A stretch of 32,972 nucleotides of DNA from Pseudomonadota bacterium (GTDB lineage: Bacteria > Pseudomonadota > Gammaproteobacteria > Competibacterales > Competibacteraceae): contig JAFEGB010000350.1 in NCBI GenBank assembly GCA_018240295.1, forward strand, positions 1 through 32,972, read 5' to 3'. The notes under the pieces are model-generated. The model ran no database searches. It was given only the letters and a program-made list of their open reading frames with translations, and was not told the DNA's origin. Position numbers and translations under genes: made by a program. Below are positions 1 through 8,143 of this stretch, piece after piece. How positions within the stretch are numbered: the stretch's first letter is position 1; the number at the start of each line of letters is the position of its first letter.

Positions 1-2
1 CG

Positions 3-242
3 CAGGGCGAGGGCGACCGTGCACCGCACAGCAGTCCGGTCACCGAACGCCCGGCGGCGAAGGCACCGGCTGCCGCCGGCGCGCGCGGCCGGCGCTTCGC
101 CGAGGACGCCGAGCGCCGGCGCGGCGGCGGCAGCGGTGGCAGCGGTGGCAGCGGTGGCAGGGGCGCTCCGGCGCCGGTCAGCCCGGCCCAGCGTCCGCGG
201 CTCGGCTTGAAGCGCGGGCCGCAGCGCGACGACGGCGAGTGA
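3..242 (+). CDS. C-terminal end of an unidentified protein (5' end outside window)
   Basis: An open frame enters from the left edge and stops at TGA 240-242, giving 79 visible residues. The tail is rich in Ala, Pro, Arg and Gly. It contains three consecutive Gly-Gly-Ser/Gly-Ser-Gly units near residues 49-58 and ends in a basic segment followed by an acidic DDGE. This looks like the disordered extension found on RNA-binding proteins such as RluB-type pseudouridine synthases or DEAD-box helicases. No folded domain is visible, so the family is a guess. The stop is followed within 10 bases by a perfect hairpin, which supports a real gene end here. Confidence 0.5.
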   Translation, partial: QGEGDRAPHSSPVTERPAAKAPAAAGARGRRFAEDAERRRGGGSGGSGGSGGRGAPAPVSPAQRPRLGLKRGPQRDDGE

Positions 243-250
243 GGCAAGCG

Positions 251-280
251 TGCGCAGGCGGCGCACCCGGCGCCTGCGCA
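251..280 (+). terminator. Hairpin after the partial first gene
   Basis: TGCGCAGGCG (251-260) and CGCCTGCGCA (271-280) form a perfect 10-bp stem around a 10-nt loop, starting 9 bases after the TGA of the upstream gene. There is no T-tract, so it is either a weak intrinsic terminator or a 3'-end stabilising stem. Confidence 0.5.
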
Positions 281-487
281 CGGATCGGGTCTACAGCGGC
301 ACGCTTCGGCAAGTCCTGGATGTGCAGGCGCACATCCTGAGAGCGCCCTTGCAGGCCGGATGCGGACTGCCGACGATGCGCAGGCCGCGCGCGGAGCGGG
401 ACGGATCGGATCGGATCGAAGCTGCCCGGATCGACCGCCGGTGCCCGCGCCTGCGCTTCCCCCCGCCGTCCGTGCAGGTCCGTACCG
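281..487. other. Non-coding gap with a short hairpin and GGATC repeats
   Basis: No convincing gene lies here. A perfect 8-bp inverted repeat, GGATGTGC (318-325) and GCACATCC (330-337) around a 4-nt loop, could be a hairpin or a dyad operator for the downstream NosR-like gene. At 403-417 the pentamer GGATC occurs three times in direct succession, with a fourth copy at 428-432. I could not pick out a convincing -35/-10 pair. Confidence 0.4.
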
Positions 488-2653
488 ATGCCGTTGCCCC
501 GCATCCCCGCTGCCGCAGCCCGCTTCGTCGCCGGCCTGCTCGGTCTCTGGCTGATCCTGTCCGCCGGCCTTGCCGGGGCCGGCGTCATGACCCGTACGAC
601 GCTCGGACAGATCTATCCGCCGCCGTACAGCGTCGGGGAGCAGGCGCGCGAGCTGCCGGTCTGGCCGCTGTCCAGGATGAACGGGCCGTATCCGGAACTC
701 GAAGGCTGGCTGTTCGAGTCGATCGACTTCGCGCCGATCCCGGGCTTCTCGGGCACGCCGGTCAACCTGCTGGTCGAGATCGCGCCGGACGGGCAGTTCC
801 GCGACGTGCGCGTGATCTCGCAGCACGAGCCGGTATTCCTCGACGGCCTCGGGCCGGAGCCGCTCGCGGCCTTCGTGCGCCAGTACGTCGGCCTCGGGCT
901 GAACCGCAACATCAAGGTCACCAGCAGCACCAACGGCGGCGTGCGGCTCGACAGCGCCAATGCCTACATCGACGGCGTCTCGAAGGCGACGGCCTCGGTG
1001 CGCATCGTCAACGACTCGATCGTCAACGCCGCGCTGGCCGTGGCGCGCGCGAAGCTCGGCATCGGCGGCGGCAGTCCGGCACGCGCCGGCACCATCCGCA
1101 GTGAGGTGCTCGATGCCGGCCTCGACTGGGGCGGACTGAAGGACAAGGGGCTGGTGGCCTGCCGCCAGTACTCGAACCGCGAGGTCGAGCGGGCCTTCGC
1201 CGGCACGGTCGGCGAGGGCCAGGACCCGGAGGCGCTGGCCGCCCCGGAGGCGCTGTATCTGGAGTTCTGCGCGACGCTGCTGAACGTGCCGGGCGTGCAT
1301 GCGGCGCTGCTGGGCGACGACGCCTGGGCGCGCATCGCGCGCACGCTGGAGCCGGGGGATCTGGTGCTGCTGGCGTTCTCGCGCGGGCGCTACGGCTTCG
1401 CCGGGCCGGACTTCGTGCGCAATGCCATCCCCGACCGGCTCGGGCTCGCGCAGGGCGGGCTGCCGCTCGGGCTGCGCGACATGGACCTCGACGAGCGCGT
1501 GCGCGTCGCCGGGCTGCCGGACTTCGATACCGTGAAGTTCTTCCGCGTGCTGGCGCAGGCCGGGCTCGATCCGGCGCGGCCGGTCGAACTGTCGGTGCGC
1601 ACGACGCGCGCCCACGGCCTGCTGTATCCGGAGCGCGTCAGCCGCGACCTGGGCCTCGAACTGGCCCTGCCGGCACGCTACGTCGAGCGCGCACCGCAAG
1701 CCCCGCAGCCGCTGAGCGGCTGGCGCGCGGTCTGGGCCGAGCGTGCCGGCGAGCTGCTGATCCTGCTCGCCGGCTTCGTGCTGCTGACGCTGCTGCTGGC
1801 ACGACCGGCGTGGCTCACGCACGACGCCACGCGCCTGCGCCGGGTGCGCACGCTGTGGCTCGTCTTCACGCTCGGTTTCCTCGGCTGGTACGCGCAGGGG
1901 CAGCTGTCGATCGTGAACCTGACGGCCGTGATCCAGGCGCTGCGCGCCGGGCGCGGGCTCGACTTCCTGCTCAACGACCCGATGACGGTGCTGGTCTGGG
2001 CGTACACGGCGCTGGCGCTGGTGGTCTGGGGGCGCGGCACCTTCTGCGGCTGGCTGTGTCCGTTCGGCGCGCTGCAGGAGCTGGCGGCGCTCGGTGCGCG
2101 CGCGCTCGGCCTGCAGCCGCGGCGCGTGCCGGAGGCGCTCGATGCCCGGCTGATGCCGGTCAAATATGCGGTGCTGGCGCTGATCCTCGCCGCGGCGTGG
2201 TTCGCGCCGGCGCTCTCCGACCGGCTGGTCGAGATCGAGCCGTTCAAGACCGCGATCACGCTCGGCTTCGTGCGCAGCCTGCCGTTCGTCGCGTGGGCGC
2301 TGGCGCTGATCGCGCTGAACCTGGTGTTCTACAAGGCCTTCTGCCGCTGGCTGTGTCCGCTCGGCGCGGCGCTGGCGCTGCTCGGGCGCGTGCGCGTGTT
2401 CGCGTGGCTGCCGCGGCGCGCCGAGTGCGGCAGCCCCTGCCAGCTGTGCCGGCGCAGCTGCGAGTACGGCGCGATCCGCCGCGACGGCGCGATCCGCTAC
2501 GCCGACTGCTTCCAGTGTCTGGACTGCGTGGCGATCTACCGCGACCGCAGGCGCTGCGCACCGCTGCTGCTCGCCGACAAGCGCGCCGCACGCGGCCAGG
2601 CGCCGGTGCGCTTCGTGCCGCGCGCGGGCGGGCTCGAAGCCGGACCGTCGTGA
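488..2653 (+). CDS. NosR/NirI-family membrane flavo-iron-sulfur protein (orphan)
   Basis: This 721-residue protein has the NosR layout. An N-terminal export or membrane segment (about residues 10-32) is followed by a periplasmic FMN-binding domain containing a DGVSKATAS motif (162-170). In the known family, FMN is attached to the Thr of this motif, here T168. A membrane block starts near residue 418. Two CxxxCP motifs are seen (C520/C524 and C619/C623), then two C-terminal ferredoxin-like clusters: C647-X3-C651-X2-C654-X3-C658 and C674-X2-C677-X2-C680-X9-C690. NosR proteins pass electrons across the membrane, classically to nitrous oxide reductase. No nosZ, nosD or nosL lies nearby, so the partner here is unknown. 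The second cluster is atypical because the usual CxxxCP end is missing. The next gene is convergent. Confidence 0.85.
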   Translation: MPLPRIPAAAARFVAGLLGLWLILSAGLAGAGVMTRTTLGQIYPPPYSVGEQARELPVWPLSRMNGPYPELEGWLFESIDFAPIPGFSGTPVNLLVEIAPDGQFRDVRVISQHEPVFLDGLGPEPLAAFVRQYVGLGLNRNIKVTSSTNGGVRLDSANAYIDGVSKATASVRIVNDSIVNAALAVARAKLGIGGGSPARAGTIRSEVLDAGLDWGGLKDKGLVACRQYSNREVERAFAGTVGEGQDPEALAAPEALYLEFCATLLNVPGVHAALLGDDAWARIARTLEPGDLVLLAFSRGRYGFAGPDFVRNAIPDRLGLAQGGLPLGLRDMDLDERVRVAGLPDFDTVKFFRVLAQAGLDPARPVELSVRTTRAHGLLYPERVSRDLGLELALPARYVERAPQAPQPLSGWRAVWAERAGELLILLAGFVLLTLLLARPAWLTHDATRLRRVRTLWLVFTLGFLGWYAQGQLSIVNLTAVIQALRAGRGLDFLLNDPMTVLVWAYTALALVVWGRGTFCGWLCPFGALQELAALGARALGLQPRRVPEALDARLMPVKYAVLALILAAAWFAPALSDRLVEIEPFKTAITLGFVRSLPFVAWALALIALNLVFYKAFCRWLCPLGAALALLGRVRVFAWLPRRAECGSPCQLCRRSCEYGAIRRDGAIRYADCFQCLDCVAIYRDRRRCAPLLLADKRAARGQAPVRFVPRAGGLEAGPS

Positions 2654-2696
2654 GGGCGGCAGCGGCGCACGGCGCGCGTCGCCACCCGCGCGGCGC

Positions 2697-3452
2697 TCAG
2701 CGCGGCTGCGCCTGCACGAGCTGTCCGCGCACGCCGTCCGAGTCCGGGCCGAGCAGCCACAGCCAGGCGTTGACCAGGGCTTCCGGCCGCGGCCAGTTCT
2801 CGGGCGTGATGCCGGGGAAGGTGCGGATGCGCAGGTTGGTGCGCACCTCGCCGGGGTCGATGGTGTTGACGCGGATGCGCGTGTTGGCTTCGAGCTCCGA
2901 GGCGAGCATGCGCGCGAGCACCTCGATGCCGCCCTTGGCCGCGGCGTAGGCGCCGTAATAGGCCTGCGCGCGCTGCGCGACGGCGTCGGTCGTGAACACC
3001 ACCGAGGCCGCCGGCGCGCGGTTCAGCAGGCCGAGCAGCGCCTGCGTCAGCAGGAAGGGCGCGCTCAGGTTCAGCTGCACGACGCGCAGCCACAGCTCCG
3101 GCTCGTAGTTGGCGATCGGCGTCAGCGAGCCGACCCAGCCGGCGTTGTGCAGCAGGCCGTCGAGCCGGCCGAAGTTCTGGTCGATCGCCTCGGCGATGGT
3201 GTCGACATCGGTCGGCGTCAGGCTTTCGAGGTTCAGCGGGTGGATCACCGGCTGCGGGTGGCCGGCGCTTTCGATCTCGTCGTAGACCGCTTCGAGCTTC
3301 TTCTTCGTGCGGCCGCTCAGGATCACGGTCGCGCCGTGCGCGGCGCAGGCGCGCGCGACCGCCCGGCCGATGCCGTCGCCGGCGCCGGTGATCAGGATCA
3401 CGCGCTCGCGCAGCAGGTCGGGGGCGGGAGCGTACTGCGGGTCGTAGTTCAT
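2697..3452 (-). CDS. YciK-like short-chain dehydrogenase/reductase
   Basis: This 251-residue protein has the classical SDR fold. The cofactor-binding TGAGDGIG is at 22-29, NAG at 103-105 and the catalytic YAAAK at Y169/K173. Size and sequence fit the YciK group, which follows ubiG-mupP in Pseudomonas. I chose the ATG at 3452 because it gives the usual YciK length and has a GAGG-type ribosome site upstream; an earlier in-frame start at 3533 would only add a Pro/Arg-rich stretch. The position of the catalytic Ser, 13 residues before Tyr, is D156 (context FTTDAV), where E. coli YciK has FTSSSV. The substrate is not known for the family. It is the last gene of a - strand cluster and is convergent with the NosR-like gene. 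Confidence 0.85.
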   Translation of the reverse strand: MNYDPQYAPAPDLLRERVILITGAGDGIGRAVARACAAHGATVILSGRTKKKLEAVYDEIESAGHPQPVIHPLNLESLTPTDVDTIAEAIDQNFGRLDGLLHNAGWVGSLTPIANYEPELWLRVVQLNLSAPFLLTQALLGLLNRAPAASVVFTTDAVAQRAQAYYGAYAAAKGGIEVLARMLASELEANTRIRVNTIDPGEVRTNLRIRTFPGITPENWPRPEALVNAWLWLLGPDSDGVRGQLVQAQPR

Positions 3453-3552
3453 CTCGGGGCCTCGTTCGGGCGGGCGCACCGGCGCCGGGGGCGCGGATTC
3501 TAGCCGAGCCGCCGGCCGGCGCTGCAGCGGCAAGCGCCGTGCCGCGCCGATT

Positions 3553-4404
3553 TCAGCCGCCGCGCCGCGCCCGGCGCCGCGCCCGCCACGCCTGCCAGAG
3601 CAGGCGCAGCGGCGTCAGCTCGACGCGCCGTTCGAGCAGCGCCAGACCGTCGGCCTCGATCTCGGTGAGCGTCGCGGCTTCGAGCGCGGCGCGCACGACG
3701 AGCGGCGTCAGCGCCCGGCGCGCGGCCGGCGACAGGCGTTCCAGCCCGCGGGCCTGCGTGGCGCGGATGCGGACGATCTGCGCGGCGAACAGCGCCTGCG
3801 TGGCGGCGCTCGTCTGCGGCTTCAGCAGATCCGCATGCGTCAGGCCGTGTGCGGCGAGTTCGTCGTCCGGCACCGTGCAGTGACCGCGCAGCGCATCGGC
3901 GCGCACCTCGCGCAGGCGCTCGAACTGCGCGTGCGCGAGCCCGAGTTCGTGCGCGCCGGCCGCCGCCCCCGGCAGCTCTGCCGCCCCGAGCAGCTCGACC
4001 GCAAGCCGTGCCGGCGTGGCGCCGGTCGGGGTCAGCGCGTGCTGCACGAGCACGGCGTGGTTCGGCCAGGCGTCGTAATCGAGCACCAGCGCATGGCCTT
4101 CCAGGCATTCGAGCAGGCGGGCGGCGTCGAGGCCGCGCGCGCGCAGGCGCGGAGCCAGCGCCTGCGTGACCGGATGCTGCGGCGTGCCGCCTTCGAGCGT
4201 GCGCAGCTCGGCGCGCCACCAGTCGAACTTGGCGCGCGCGACCGCCGGCTCGCGGCATTCGGGCACGATGCCGGCGAGTTCGCGCTCCAGCGCCCAGAGC
4301 GCGCCCAGCGTCGCGCGGGTTCCGGCATCGCTGCCGAGCAGGCAGTAATGCGCCGGCGAGCCGGGGGGAGCGGCCTTGTCGGCGCAGTAGAGATCGGGAT
4401 GCAT
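3553..4404 (-). CDS. Squalene/phytoene-synthase-like protein, probably non-catalytic (first of pair)
   Basis: This 283-residue protein resembles the head-to-head prenyl synthase fold. The first helix pair ends in FDWWRAEL (60-67), matching the conserved WRxEL after the first Asp motif. The segment from about 150 to 183 (GAHELGLAHAQFERLRE...VPDDEL) matches the second Asp-motif helix and the following GRxYLP-type loop. Neither DxxxD motif is present: residues 36-46 read LWALERELAGI, and the second motif position reads QFERLRE. Such proteins without Asp motifs cannot bind Mg-diphosphate in the usual way. NDUFAF6, a eukaryotic complex I assembly factor, is a known non-catalytic member. It lies 53 bp after a second, related gene in the ubiG-mupP cluster. 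The family is likely, the function unknown. Confidence 0.7.
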   Translation of the reverse strand: MHPDLYCADKAAPPGSPAHYCLLGSDAGTRATLGALWALERELAGIVPECREPAVARAKFDWWRAELRTLEGGTPQHPVTQALAPRLRARGLDAARLLECLEGHALVLDYDAWPNHAVLVQHALTPTGATPARLAVELLGAAELPGAAAGAHELGLAHAQFERLREVRADALRGHCTVPDDELAAHGLTHADLLKPQTSAATQALFAAQIVRIRATQARGLERLSPAARRALTPLVVRAALEAATLTEIEADGLALLERRVELTPLRLLWQAWRARRRARRGG

Positions 4405-4457
4405 GCGGTGTGCTGGGGTGTGGTGTGGCGTGATGTCGGGGCGGTCGGCAGCGGCGG

Positions 4458-5201
4458 TCAGCTGCTCGCCTTGCGTTCGGGGCGGATGCCGTGCCAGACG
4501 GCGAGGGCGAGCAGCGTCAGGGTCTGGCGCGCATCGGCGAGCGGCAGCGGAGCGGCGCTGCGCAGGGCCGCAATGCGCTGGTCGGCCGCGAGCAGCGCGA
4601 CGCGCAGCAGCAGGCCGCGGCGACCGCGCAGCCGGCGGGCGAGCGGCGAGCCGGCGCGCAGCAGGCGCCGCCAGCGATCGAGTTTGGCGGCCACGAAGCC
4701 CGGGTTCGTGAGGCCGCCGGCCAGCGCCGCGACGCTGCTGCGGTACTTCGCAAGCTCATCGAGCGCGAGCCACGGCGTGCCGCGCCGGCAGTCCGCGGCC
4801 AGCTCGCCGAGCTGCGCGAGCAGGAAGAAGCCGCCGCCGAGCGCGACCGCCTGACCGCGCAGGCGCTCGTCGGCATCGAGCCCGCTCGCCGCGAGTGCGG
4901 CGAGCGCATACGGGCGCCACGCGCGCTGCGCCTCGGCGAGCAGCGTCGCCACGTCCTCGACCGGGCCGCACGGCAGCGGTCGCCACCAGTCGGCGGCGGT
5001 GAGGCGGGCCAGCGCCGGCGGCAGTGCCGCGATCGCCTCGGCGCGGGCCTCGGAATCCTCCAGGCCTGCCAGCGTGCGGCTGAGCGTGGCCAGCGCCGAC
5101 CAGTCCGCGAGCACCGGCGCCGGCAGCCAGCCGCCGAGCGCTCCGGGCAGCAGGCCGGCGAGGCGCCCGGCAAGTCCGGCATCGTCCGGCGTTTCAGTCA
5201 T
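4458..5201 (-). CDS. Squalene/phytoene-synthase-like protein, strongly degenerate (second of pair)
   Basis: This 247-residue, Ala/Leu/Arg-rich helical protein looks at first like an orphan. Residues 118-150 (AVALGGGFFLLAQ, then CRRGTPWLALDEL) follow the pattern of the second Asp-motif helix and loop of squalene/phytoene synthases, where the normal text is close to ALQLTNILRD plus DARRGRxYLPLDEL. The NxxRDxxED residues are absent (LAQLGELAAD), and so is any DxxxD in the N-terminal half. Its ATG (5199-5201) lies inside the end of the upstream mupP-like gene, an 8-bp overlap, so the two are translationally coupled. It precedes the other synthase-like gene, suggesting the two proteins act together. 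The family assignment is my inference from motif spacing. Confidence 0.6.
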   Translation of the reverse strand: MTETPDDAGLAGRLAGLLPGALGGWLPAPVLADWSALATLSRTLAGLEDSEARAEAIAALPPALARLTAADWWRPLPCGPVEDVATLLAEAQRAWRPYALAALAASGLDADERLRGQAVALGGGFFLLAQLGELAADCRRGTPWLALDELAKYRSSVAALAGGLTNPGFVAAKLDRWRRLLRAGSPLARRLRGRRGLLLRVALLAADQRIAALRSAAPLPLADARQTLTLLALAVWHGIRPERKASS

Positions 5202-5865
5202 GGGCGGCCTCCGGACCGTGGTCCAGCCAGTCGAGCAGTTCGGTCGGCACGGCGAGCGTGCCGTCGGCGCCCCAGGCCGCGGGTTCGTCGTCCGGGCCGA
5301 GGTAGCCCCAGCCGGCCACCAGCGTGCGCATGCCGGCGCGGCTGCCGGCCTCGATGTCGCGCGCGGCGTCGCCGACGTACCAGCAGCGTGCCGGATCGAG
5401 GCCGGCGAGCGTGCAGGCGTGCAGCAGCGGCGCCGGATCGGGCTTCTGCACCGCCAGCGTGTCGCCGCTGACCACCGCGCAGGCGCGGGCGTCCAGCCCG
5501 AGCGCCGCGAGCAGCGCGCCGGTCAGCGCCGAGGGCTTGTTGGTGACGATGCCCCAGGCAATGCCGCGTGCCTCCAGCGTGGCCAGCGTGTCGTCCATGC
5601 CGGGAAACGGCGCGGTGCGCTCGGCGATGCGTGCGCGGTACTGCGCGAGATAGCGCTCGCGCAGCGCGGCGTGGCCGGCGTCATGGCGCGTGCTGCCGTA
5701 GCCGGCCGCAAGCAGCGCGTCGGTGCCGTGCGAGGCGGCCGGGCGCAGGCTGGCGTAGTCGAGGGCCGGCAGGCCGTCCTCGATGCGCATGCGGTTCAGC
5801 GCGCCGACCAGATCCGGCGCGGTGTCGAGCAGCGTGCCGTCGAGATCGAACAGGATGGCGGTCAA
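5194..5865 (-). CDS. mupP: HAD phosphatase, MupP/Gph type
   Basis: This 223-residue protein is of HAD subfamily IA: nucleophile motif DLDGT (D7, D9), VTNKP with the conserved Thr, KPDP Lys and VGDAARDIEAG. In Pseudomonas the HAD gene directly after ubiG is MupP, which dephosphorylates N-acetylmuramate 6-phosphate in cell wall recycling. The WGIVTNKP and WGAD segments match that group well. Phosphoglycolate phosphatase (Gph) is the alternative because the families are close. The start codon appears to be TTG (5863-5865); no ATG or GTG lies upstream in frame within reach, and a GGAAG sequence precedes it. It lies 61 bp after ubiG and overlaps the next gene by 8 bp. Confidence 0.75.
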   Translation of the reverse strand: MTAILFDLDGTLLDTAPDLVGALNRMRIEDGLPALDYASLRPAASHGTDALLAAGYGSTRHDAGHAALRERYLAQYRARIAERTAPFPGMDDTLATLEARGIAWGIVTNKPSALTGALLAALGLDARACAVVSGDTLAVQKPDPAPLLHACTLAGLDPARCWYVGDAARDIEAGSRAGMRTLVAGWGYLGPDDEPAAWGADGTLAVPTELLDWLDHGPEAAHD

Positions 5866-5926
5866 GCGGGGGCTTCCGTCGTCAGGGGAGGGGCTGAAAG
5901 GCTCGGGCGTTCGGTCGTGACCGGTA

Positions 5927-6634
5927 TCAGTCCTGCGGCCGCACGCAGTGCACGAGGTAGTTCACGTCGAGCCCGGGGCCGAGCGTGTAGCGGCGCGACA
6001 GCGGGTTGTAGTGCACGCCGGTGAACTCGCGCACCTCCAGCCCGGCGAGCTGCGCCCAGCGCGCCAGCTCCGAGGGGCGGATGAACTTCGCGTACTCGTG
6101 CGTGCCGCGCGGCAGCATGCGCAGCAGGTATTCGGCCCCGAGCACGGCCAGCAGCCAGGCCTTCGGCGTGCGGTTCAGCGTCGAGAAGAACACGTGCCCG
6201 CCCGGGCGCACCAGCCGCGCGCAGGCGGCGATGGTCGAGGCCGGTTCCGGCACGTGTTCGAGCATCTCCATGCAGGTGACCACGTCGAAGGCGTCCGGAT
6301 GCGCGTCGGCGTAGTCCTCGGCCGTCGACTGCACGTAATCGACATCGAGTCCGGATTCGATCAGGTGCAGGCTGGCGATTTCGAGCGGTGCAGCGGCCAT
6401 GTCGATGCCGGTGACCTGCGCGTATTCATCGGCGAGGGCTTCGCTCAGCACGCCGCCGCCGCAGCCGACATCGAGCACCGCGCAGTCCGTCAGCGGGGCG
6501 CGCGACTTGATGAAGCCGAGGCGCAGCGGGTTGATGTCGTGCAGCGGCTTGAACTCGCCGTCCGGATCCCACCAGCGGCTGGCGAGGGCATCGAACTTGG
6601 CGACTTCGGCCTGATCGACGTTGGCGGTCGTCAT
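5927..6634 (-). CDS. ubiG: Ubiquinone biosynthesis O-methyltransferase UbiG
   Basis: This 235-residue SAM-dependent methyltransferase performs both O-methylations of ubiquinone biosynthesis. The family signature [20 protein letters not shown] lies at 19-38, the SAM-binding loop VLDVGCGGG at 53-61, and the acidic ribose-binding residue is D78 in GIDM. The EMLEHVPEP segment is also typical. I chose the ATG at 6634 because it has a clear GAGGAA ribosome site upstream and gives the usual family length; the open frame continues upstream without family similarity. It lies 35 bp downstream of the amidohydrolase gene and 61 bp upstream of mupP, as in pseudomonads. Confidence 0.95.
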   Translation of the reverse strand: MTTANVDQAEVAKFDALASRWWDPDGEFKPLHDINPLRLGFIKSRAPLTDCAVLDVGCGGGVLSEALADEYAQVTGIDMAAAPLEIASLHLIESGLDVDYVQSTAEDYADAHPDAFDVVTCMEMLEHVPEPASTIAACARLVRPGGHVFFSTLNRTPKAWLLAVLGAEYLLRMLPRGTHEYAKFIRPSELARWAQLAGLEVREFTGVHYNPLSRRYTLGPGLDVNYLVHCVRPQD

Positions 6635-6669
6635 GCGGCGTTCCTCGGTCAAGGCGGAAACTTGCGGGT

Positions 6670-7995
6670 TCAGGCGCTCGCGCCGGCACCGATCTGCGCG
6701 CGCCAGTGCCCGGCGCGTTCGAGCAGTGCGCTGCGATCCAGCGTCAGCAGCTCGCGGTTGCCGAGCAGCTGGCGGCCGGCGACCCAGACATCGGTGACCT
6801 GGTGGCGGCCGCTCGCGTAGACGAGCTGCGAGATCGGGTGATACAGCGGCCGGCTTTCGAGATCGCCGAGATCGACGGCGATGACATCGGCCCACTTGCC
6901 CGGCACCAGCGAGCCGGTCTGCTCGCCGAGCCCGAGCGCGCGCGCGCCGTTGAGCGTCGCCATGCGCAGCGCCCGGTGCGCCGGCAGCGCCGCGGCATCG
7001 CCGCTGACGCCCTTGGCGAGCAGGGCGGCGGTGCGCATCTCGCCGAACAGGTCGAGATCGTTGTTGCTGGCCGCGCCGTCGGTGCCGAGCGCGACGTTGA
7101 CGCCGGCGGCTTCGAGCTTCGCGACCGGGCAGAAGCCGGAGGCGAGCTTCAGGTTCGATTCGGGGCAGTGGATGACGCTGGCGCCGGTCTCGGCGAGGCG
7201 GGCGATCTCGGCGTCTTCGAGCTGGGTCATGTGCACGGCGGCCAAGGCCGGCGACAGCAGTCCGAGGCGGTCGAGGCGTGCCAGCGGCCGGCAGCCGTGC
7301 GCGGCGACGGCCTCCCGGATCTCGCCGGCGGTCTCGTGCACGTGCATGTGCACCGGGCGTTCGAGCTCGTCGGCCAGCGCGCGGATGCGTGCGAGCGTGG
7401 CCTCGCCGACCGTGTACGGCGCGTGCGGCGCGAACGCGGTGCTCAGCAGCGGGTCGTGGCGCAGGGATTCGTGCAGCGCCAGGCCCTTGGCGAGGTATTC
7501 GTCCGGCCCCGAGGCCCAGGCGCTCGGGAAGTCGATGGCGATCAGGCCGACCACGGCGCGCAGCCCGGCCGTGCCGAGCGCGCGCGCCGTCACGTCCGGG
7601 AAGAAATACATGTCGTTGACGCAGGTGACGCCGCCGCGGATCAGCTCGGCCGCGGCGAGCAGCGTGCCGTCATGCACGAAGGTCTCGCCGACCCAGCGCG
7701 CCTCGGCCGGCCAGATGTGGCCGGTCAGCCACTGCATCAGCGGCAGGTCATCGGCGTAGCCGCGCAGCAGGTTCATCGCCAGATGCGTGTGCGCGTTGAC
7801 GAGGCCCGGCAGCAGGCAGTGATTCGGCAGCAGCAGCGTGTTGCGCGCGTGATACCGGTTGCGCGCGGCAGCGGCCGGCAGCAGGTCGAGGATGCGGCCC
7901 TGGTCGATCGCGAGCGCCATGTCGTCGAGCACGACCGCTTCGGGCTCGACCGGCACGATCCAGCGCGGAAACAACAGGGTGTCGATGGACTGCAT
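6670..7995 (-). CDS. mtaD: TRZ/ATZ-family amidohydrolase (5'-methylthioadenosine/S-adenosylhomocysteine deaminase type)
   Basis: This 441-residue protein is a metal-dependent amidohydrolase that in this family deaminates MTA, SAH or adenosine. Metal ligands are visible: H69 and H71 in VNAHTH, H218 in HVHET with E221 as proton shuttle, H255 in AAVHMTQ, and D306 in [21 protein letters not shown] near 277-284 is typical of the MTA/SAH deaminase group. It is the first gene of the cluster leading to ubiG, as in Pseudomonas. MtnA, which acts on methylthioribose 1-phosphate, is encoded less than 2 kb away on the other strand. The exact substrate is not proven by sequence. Confidence 0.88.
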   Translation of the reverse strand: MQSIDTLLFPRWIVPVEPEAVVLDDMALAIDQGRILDLLPAAAARNRYHARNTLLLPNHCLLPGLVNAHTHLAMNLLRGYADDLPLMQWLTGHIWPAEARWVGETFVHDGTLLAAAELIRGGVTCVNDMYFFPDVTARALGTAGLRAVVGLIAIDFPSAWASGPDEYLAKGLALHESLRHDPLLSTAFAPHAPYTVGEATLARIRALADELERPVHMHVHETAGEIREAVAAHGCRPLARLDRLGLLSPALAAVHMTQLEDAEIARLAETGASVIHCPESNLKLASGFCPVAKLEAAGVNVALGTDGAASNNDLDLFGEMRTAALLAKGVSGDAAALPAHRALRMATLNGARALGLGEQTGSLVPGKWADVIAVDLGDLESRPLYHPISQLVYASGRHQVTDVWVAGRQLLGNRELLTLDRSALLERAGHWRAQIGAGASA

Positions 7996-8091
7996 GGAGG
8001 GCTCCGGCTCGGCGCATGGCAGCGATTATGCCGGTTCTGCGAAGTGCCTGCGGCAGCGGTTCAGCATCCGCCGGCGGCCGGCCAAATGACG

Positions 8092-8116
8092 ACGCCCCGG
8101 CCGATGGCCGGGGCGT
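8092..8116 (-). terminator. Hairpin terminator after the ompA-like gene
   Basis: ACGCCCCGGCC (8092-8102) and GGCCGGGGCGT (8106-8116) form a perfect 11-bp GC-rich stem with a 3-nt loop. It starts 27 bases past the stop of the ompA-like gene. On the - strand the stem is followed by GTCATTTGG, a weak T-stretch. Confidence 0.7.
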
Positions 8117-8143
8117 GCGGGGTGTGCGAGGCGAGGTCGAAGC

